This document shows, one piece after another, positions 60,157 to 64,000 of a stretch of DNA of 64,000 nucleotides. The notes under the pieces were generated by a model. It had not been told where the DNA came from and made no database searches. It saw nothing but the letters and a program-made list of their open reading frames with translations. Source of the DNA: Candidatus Leptovillus gracilis (GTDB lineage: Bacteria > Chloroflexota > Anaerolineae > Promineifilales > Promineifilaceae). The stretch covers positions 1 through 64,000 of the forward strand of contig JADJXA010000012.1 in the NCBI GenBank assembly GCA_016716065.1, in the 5' to 3' direction. Every line of letters begins with the position of its first letter. Position 1 is the first letter of the stretch. Made by a program: the position numbers and the translations under genes.

Positions 60157-61116
60157 TTACCGTGATCCAGCGGCGTCATTGTCGCCGATCTCTTCCCGCA
60201 CCACCACCTGCGCCAAAATCGAATGGAAGTCGGTCAGGGCAAAGCGCCCCGCGCCCAGAGTGAGGGTATTGGCCGTGCCCGCCGCCACGCCGCAGCGCAC
60301 AGCCTCGGCCAAAGGCAGGCCGGTGGTGAAGCCATAAGCCAACCCCGCCAGCAAACAATCACCCGACCCCACCGCGCTTTGCGCGGCGACAGGAGGCGTG
60401 TAAACGCGCAGCAGTTCGCCGTTCCCGGCGGCAATCGCCCCGTCCTGGCCCAACGACAACAGCACAATCGTCTCATAACGGGCGGCGATGTCGGCAGCGG
60501 CGGCGGCGTAATCGGCTAAACTGTGCAGCGGGCGGGCGGTGAGGGCGCCGATTTCGGCCTGATTGGGCTTGATGAGAAACGGCCGTGCCGCCACCCCATC
60601 ACGCAATGCCTCTTTACTGCTGTCCAGATAGGTCGGCACATTGGCCGCGTGGGCGATTTCGATGAGCGTGGCGTAGAAATCGGGCGGCGCGCCCGGCGGC
60701 AGGCTGCCGGAGAGCGTCACGGCAGCAAACCGGCCGACAATCGCCTGGAAATGGTCTACCAGGGCGGTCACTGTGTCCGGCGGCAGCGGTGCGCCATTTT
60801 CATAGATTTCGGTCATCACCCCCGTTGCCTCATCCAGAATAGAAAGACAGGTGCGCGATTCAACATCGGTTGGCGTGAAATCGGTGGCAATGCCTTCACG
60901 GTGCAGCCCGGCGGCGATAAACTGGCCGGCGCAGCCGCCCACCCAACCGGCGACAACCGGCTTTGCGCCCAACTGTTGCAGCGCGCGGGCGACATTACAG
61001 CCCTTGCCGCCCGGCAGGGCGATCACCGTGGTCGGGCGATGGATTCGGCCGAGCCGGAAGGCGGGCACGGTGACGGTTTTATCTATGGCGGCGTTGGCGT
61101 TCAGGCATAAAATCAT
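60157..61116 (-). CDS. PfkB-family sugar-phosphate kinase (1-phosphofructokinase/tagatose-6-phosphate kinase type)
   Basis: From the ATG at 61116 the protein has 319 residues; a TTG at 61128 overlapping the aldolase stop is also possible. It opens LNANAAIDKTVTVPAF and has PGGKGCNVARAL near residue 35, the PfkB signature 1. The SGSLPPGAPPDFY region and signature 2 near AQSAVGSGDCLLAGLAYG (AVGSGD in place of GAGD) show the anion hole and catalytic Asp. Members phosphorylate fructose 1-phosphate, tagatose 6-phosphate or similar. It is last in an operon of aldolase, dehydrogenase and FGGY kinase. Tagatose-6-P kinase is the best guess from this context. Confidence 0.82.
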   Translation of the reverse strand: MILCLNANAAIDKTVTVPAFRLGRIHRPTTVIALPGGKGCNVARALQQLGAKPVVAGWVGGCAGQFIAAGLHREGIATDFTPTDVESRTCLSILDEATGVMTEIYENGAPLPPDTVTALVDHFQAIVGRFAAVTLSGSLPPGAPPDFYATLIEIAHAANVPTYLDSSKEALRDGVAARPFLIKPNQAEIGALTARPLHSLADYAAAAADIAARYETIVLLSLGQDGAIAAGNGELLRVYTPPVAAQSAVGSGDCLLAGLAYGFTTGLPLAEAVRCGVAAGTANTLTLGAGRFALTDFHSILAQVVVREEIGDNDAAGSR

Positions 61117-61124
61117 GGTGCGTC

Positions 61125-62003
61125 TCAACACAACTCAGCTTTACCGGCCGAACCGCAGAAACGGATTCGCTCGCGCACGGCTTCCATTTGGGCAGCGCGG
61201 CCGGCCGCCAGATAGGGACGTGGGTCAACCAGGTCTGGGGATGTGGCGAGGGTGTGGCGCACGGCCGTTGTAAACGCTTTGTTCAACTGAGTCGCCACGT
61301 TCACCTTACACAAGCCCATTTGAATGCCCTGGGCAATGTCGGCGTCGGTGACGCCCGACGAACCATGCAGCACCAGCGACGCATTCACCAATGCCCGAAT
61401 CGCCCGCAGCCGCGCCAGGTCCAGGGTGACGTGTTTCTCCTTCAGCCCATGCACCGATCCCAGGGCAATCGCCAATGTATCCACGCCGGTGGCCCGAACA
61501 AATTCAGCGGCGGCGGCAGGGTCGGTCAGGGCGATGGCCGCCGGGTCGAAGGGCGCGCCATCCGGCTTGGGCACTTCGCCGATTTCCGCTTCCAGGCAGA
61601 CGCCGGCCGCCTGCGCCGCTTCACGCAGTCGCCGGGTGATGGCAACATTGTCGGCGAAGTGCAGTTCAGCGCCGTCAAACATGACAGAGGTGAAGCCCAG
61701 GGCGATGGCTTGCAGCACTTCGGTTTCGTTGGCGTGGTCCAGATGCAGGGCGACGGGCACATCTACGCTGGCGGCGGCAATCTGGCCGATAGCCGCCACA
61801 TATTGCAGGCCGCGCACTTCATTGCCCTGGCCGATGTAGCCCAGGGCGCGATGGCTGACCTGAATCATCACCGGCGCATTTTCAGCCTGCGCCGCGGCGA
61901 CGATGGCCTGGACCTGTTCTAGGGTATTGGCGTTGAACGCCCCCACAGCAAACCCTTCGCGCTGGGCGCGCAGGAGCCAGGGTTTGAGGTTACATAGTGT
62001 CAT
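61125..62003 (-). CDS. Class II aldolase, fructose/tagatose-1,6-bisphosphate type
   Basis: This 292-residue protein has the class II zinc sites: HLDHA near residue 83, EAEIGEV near 134, HGLKEKH near 180 and HGSSGVTD near 210, which provide the zinc ligands. VGAFNANTLEQVQAIVAAA is the usual opening. The phosphate-binding loop KVNVATQLN follows. This family includes FbaA, GatY and KbaY. The position between a PfkB kinase and a GatD-like dehydrogenase supports tagatose-1,6-bisphosphate aldolase in a galactitol-like route. The ATG at 62003 is in the ATGGGATCTCC context; the aldolase overlaps the kinase frame slightly. Confidence 0.88.
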   Translation of the reverse strand: MTLCNLKPWLLRAQREGFAVGAFNANTLEQVQAIVAAAQAENAPVMIQVSHRALGYIGQGNEVRGLQYVAAIGQIAAASVDVPVALHLDHANETEVLQAIALGFTSVMFDGAELHFADNVAITRRLREAAQAAGVCLEAEIGEVPKPDGAPFDPAAIALTDPAAAAEFVRATGVDTLAIALGSVHGLKEKHVTLDLARLRAIRALVNASLVLHGSSGVTDADIAQGIQMGLCKVNVATQLNKAFTTAVRHTLATSPDLVDPRPYLAAGRAAQMEAVRERIRFCGSAGKAELC

Positions 62004-62027
62004 GGGATCTCCGTGGTATTCCGCCGC

Positions 62028-63062
62028 TTACGGCGTGAGAATGATTTTGCGGTGGGTGAGTTGGTGCGCGCCAATTTGGGCGAAGATGTCCGGGGCGGCG
62101 GCAAGAGGGCGGCGGTGGGAGATCATGGTCTCCATGTCCAGCCCGCCGTCAAGCAGCGCTGCCACCGTATCCGTCCATTCATGGCCGGGAAAGGGCGCGG
62201 AGTAAGACATGAAGCAGCCGATGATGCTCAATTCGCGGCGCATCATCTCCTCGATGAACGACAGCGGCAGGCTTTGGTCGAGCGGCTGGTTGCCGCCGCA
62301 GATGATTTTGCCGCGTGGCCGGGTGATGGGCACGCTTTGCCGCAGGGCTTGGGGCACGCCGGCCGCTTCCAAAGTGATGTCTACGCCGTCGCCGGTTAAC
62401 CGGCGCACTTCGGCGACCACGTCTACCTGCCGGGGATTGAGGGTGACGTGCGCGCCCAACTGCCGCGCTGTCGCCAGGTTGTCGTCGGAGACATCGGTGC
62501 AGATGATGAGGCTGGCGCCGAGGATGCGCAGCCACTGCACGATCATCAGCCCAATCGAACCAGCGCCGAGGGTAACGGCCGTTTGCCCCGCCTGAAAATC
62601 GCCCAAAGCCAGCATGTGGCGCGCCACTGTAGATGGCTCAATCAGCGCCGCATAAGCAAATGGCAGCTCATCTGGCACGATGAGGGCGTTACGCTCTGGC
62701 AGTTCCAGGTAGTCGGCAAAGCCACCATGTTCCCGCGAACCGATAAAGGAGTAACTGTGGCAGGCCGAATAATAGCCGCGTTGGCACTGCTCGCAGGCAA
62801 AACAGGGCACAACCGGAATAACGGCCGCGTGTTTGCCAATCAGGTCCGGGCTGACGCCCTCGCCAACGCTGTCAATAATCCCGGCGACCTCGTGACCCAG
62901 AATAAGCGGGTACAGACGATGGCCAGAAACATAGCGCTTAATGTCCGAGCCGCAGATAGATGCGGCCTGCACGTGCAGCCGCACATAACCGGCTCGCGGT
63001 GTTGGGGTGGGTGCATCACAATAGACCATCACCCCCTTGTCTTGCAAAACAACTGCTTTCAT
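62028..63062 (-). CDS. Zinc-dependent medium-chain dehydrogenase (GatD-like)
   Basis: This 344-residue protein has the MDR layout: the catalytic zinc site Cys in ICGSDIKR near residue 37, His/Glu in LGHEVAGI near 56, the structural zinc loop PCFACEQCQRGYYSAC (four Cys) near 86-101, and the NAD fold GAGSIGLMIVQWLR near 166. It oxidises a polyol or polyol phosphate. The sequence GSREHGGFADYLELP is typical of galactitol-1-phosphate 5-dehydrogenase and related sugar-alcohol enzymes. The start at 63062 has AAAGGAACGTGAAGT upstream. It lies between the FGGY kinase and the aldolase. Confidence 0.85.
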   Translation of the reverse strand: MKAVVLQDKGVMVYCDAPTPTPRAGYVRLHVQAASICGSDIKRYVSGHRLYPLILGHEVAGIIDSVGEGVSPDLIGKHAAVIPVVPCFACEQCQRGYYSACHSYSFIGSREHGGFADYLELPERNALIVPDELPFAYAALIEPSTVARHMLALGDFQAGQTAVTLGAGSIGLMIVQWLRILGASLIICTDVSDDNLATARQLGAHVTLNPRQVDVVAEVRRLTGDGVDITLEAAGVPQALRQSVPITRPRGKIICGGNQPLDQSLPLSFIEEMMRRELSIIGCFMSYSAPFPGHEWTDTVAALLDGGLDMETMISHRRPLAAAPDIFAQIGAHQLTHRKIILTP

Positions 63063-63088
63063 ACTTCACGTTCCTTTGAAAATCGAAT

Positions 63089-64000
63089 CTATTCAATCCG
63101 GCGCGTGATGGCGTCCAGGTGGGAAAATTCAGCCAACAAGGTGCGCGAGACGCGGCGGTAAACCTGGAAAAGCGCCTGGTAACGGGCGTGGCGCTGGGGG
63201 TCGGGCGTATAAACGCGGCGCTGGGGCAGCAGGCGGTCTACGCAGTTGCCGGCGTTGTCGGTGTGGCCGGTGGCCTGAGCGGTGAGGGCGAAGAGACCCA
63301 GTCCATGGCCTCCAGCACGGCCGTTTCCCTGCTGCGCCACGACAAACGGCCGTCCATACACGTCCGCCTTAATCTGGCACCACAGGGCGCTCTGCGTCGC
63401 CCCGCCCGACCCCAAATACTCACTCACGTGGACGCCATGCGCCTGGGCGATCTGCAAATTATCGTAGACGGCAAAGGCGCAGCCCTCCATGATGGCCCGC
63501 AGCATGTCGGCGCGGGTGGTGGTGTAAGACAGGCCAAAGAACACACCGCGCGCGACGCTGCTCCACAGCGGCGTGCGCTCGCCGGCCATATAGGGCAGGA
63601 AAATAAGGCCATTGGCGCCCGGCGGTGATTGGGCGGCCTGCAGGCTGAAGAGTTCAAAAGGGGATTGGGGGATGAGGGAGGAAACGGCCGTTTCCATCTG
63701 CCCAAATTGATCGCGAAACCAGCCCAATGAACCACCGCCCACCGTGCCCGCCTGCAATAGATACTGCCCCGGCAGCACGTGGTGCGAAAAAATCAGACGC
63801 GGCTCAACGACGACATGGTCCAGGCTGATGCCCACGCCGCCAGCCTGCCCACCCTGCTCGTTGGTCTGGCCGGGGCGGGTTACGCCGGCGCCCAGCGCGC
63901 CGACGGCCGCATCCAGGCAGCCGGCAATCACCGGGATGCCCGGCTTCAGGCCCATTTGCGCCGCCGCCGCCGCCGTCAGGCCGCCGACCACATCGGTGCA
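63089..64000 (-). CDS. FGGY-family carbohydrate kinase, partial (C-terminal part)
   Basis: The frame runs to the window edge; 303 residues are visible. It shows the FGGY C-terminal features: CLDAAVGALGAG in the ATPase region, GGSLGWFRDQF, the loop PYMAGERTPLWSSVARGVFFGL, and GSGGATQSALWCQIKADVYG, the ATP-binding adenosine motif. The pattern matches xylulokinase-like kinases. The expected Gly-Thr-Ser loop is replaced by EQGGQAGGVGIS, a divergence. It phosphorylates a sugar or sugar alcohol, giving the substrate for the dehydrogenase downstream. It is the first visible gene in the operon; the start is outside the window. Confidence 0.85.
   Translation of the reverse strand, partial: CTDVVGGLTAAAAAQMGLKPGIPVIAGCLDAAVGALGAGVTRPGQTNEQGGQAGGVGISLDHVVVEPRLIFSHHVLPGQYLLQAGTVGGGSLGWFRDQFGQMETAVSSLIPQSPFELFSLQAAQSPPGANGLIFLPYMAGERTPLWSSVARGVFFGLSYTTTRADMLRAIMEGCAFAVYDNLQIAQAHGVHVSEYLGSGGATQSALWCQIKADVYGRPFVVAQQGNGRAGGHGLGLFALTAQATGHTDNAGNCVDRLLPQRRVYTPDPQRHARYQALFQVYRRVSRTLLAEFSHLDAITRRIE

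Larger units (their letters stand above)
1..64000. repeat. Highly iterated palindrome ACGGCCGT, spread over the window
   Basis: The 8-mer ACGGCCGT, most often flanked as AACGGCCGTT, occurs about every 500 to 600 bases. My count by eye is near 110 copies and is approximate. At roughly 60 percent GC, chance predicts about two copies in 64 kb. It lies in genes in different frames, giving Asn-Gly-Arg, Thr-Ala-Val or Glu-Arg-Pro-Phe in the proteins, and also between genes. Examples start near 1207, 6190, 11540, 15294, 23838, 30071, 40240, 49350, 54016 and 62575. Confidence 0.9.

Noticed and set aside
1..64000. tRNA, rRNA and CRISPR arrays
   Set aside because: I looked for TTCGAATCC-type arms, rRNA signatures and regularly spaced repeats and found none; the short repeats seen are scattered, not arrayed.

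Overview
GC-rich bacterial chromosome segment with no rRNA, tRNA, CRISPR array or complete insertion sequence that I could see. A Chloroflexota origin (Anaerolineae or a related class) is my best inference. It rests on large SARP/NB-ARC/TPR regulators, Calx-beta and FG-GAP secreted proteins ending in a short LPL..R-like tail, minimal zincin and DUF3307 proteins, and repeat-rich intergenic spaces. No marker gene settles it. The palindrome ACGGCCGT, usually as AACGGCCGTT, recurs through the whole window, about 110 copies by eye, in all coding frames and between genes. It resembles HIP1 of cyanobacteria in behaviour but not in sequence.

Layout. (1) 1-4.9 kb, zinc homeostasis: a cysteine-free S18 paralogue with a broken start, two CobW/COG0523 GTPases, an FmdB zinc ribbon, a Zur-type regulator and a ZnuA-type lipoprotein, with a shared operator-like 15-mer at several promoters. 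(2) 5.0-7.8 kb: a MacB/LolCD-like exporter pair. (3) 8.1-18.8 kb: an ArsR regulator, then a long minus-strand cluster with a Tat-exported molybdopterin oxidoreductase of the tetrathionate/polysulfide reductase type (catalytic, FeS and NrfD subunits), TatA, an FmdE-like protein and a PhnD-like receptor, histidine kinase and NarL-type regulator that look like a split TtrS/TtrR system. (4) 18.9-22.8 kb: a sulfate-type ABC importer with one permease and an ATPase fused to two universal-stress domains; a PHO-box-like repeat lies upstream. (5) 23.2-30.9 kb: pstSCAB with hairpins between genes and a PHO-box-like repeat, then PhoB- and PhoR-like proteins and a minimal zincin.

(6) 31-35 kb: a DUF3307 membrane protein and a tandem malic enzyme whose two halves have each lost a different part of the active site. 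(7) 35-45.6 kb: two large secreted proteins, each beside a small paralogous ORF, a 139-bp MITE-like element with 18-bp inverted ends and a 16-bp target duplication, and a SARP-NB-ARC-TPR regulator. (8) 45.5-50.7 kb: a DoxX-like protein, a winged-helix regulator, an S9 peptidase and phosphoglucomutase. (9) 50.8-55.7 kb: an alpha-2-macroglobulin-like protein with a thioester motif and an internal multi-span membrane block. (10) 55.9-60.1 kb: a Fur-family regulator behind a Nur-like operator, followed by an ECF nickel/cobalt importer. (11) 60.1-64 kb: a sugar-alcohol catabolic operon (PfkB kinase, class II aldolase, GatD-like dehydrogenase, FGGY kinase cut by the window edge).

Together the genes describe a metal-responsive (Zn, Ni/Co), phosphate-responsive heterotroph with an anaerobic respiratory module. 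Operator assignments are inferred from pattern and position only.
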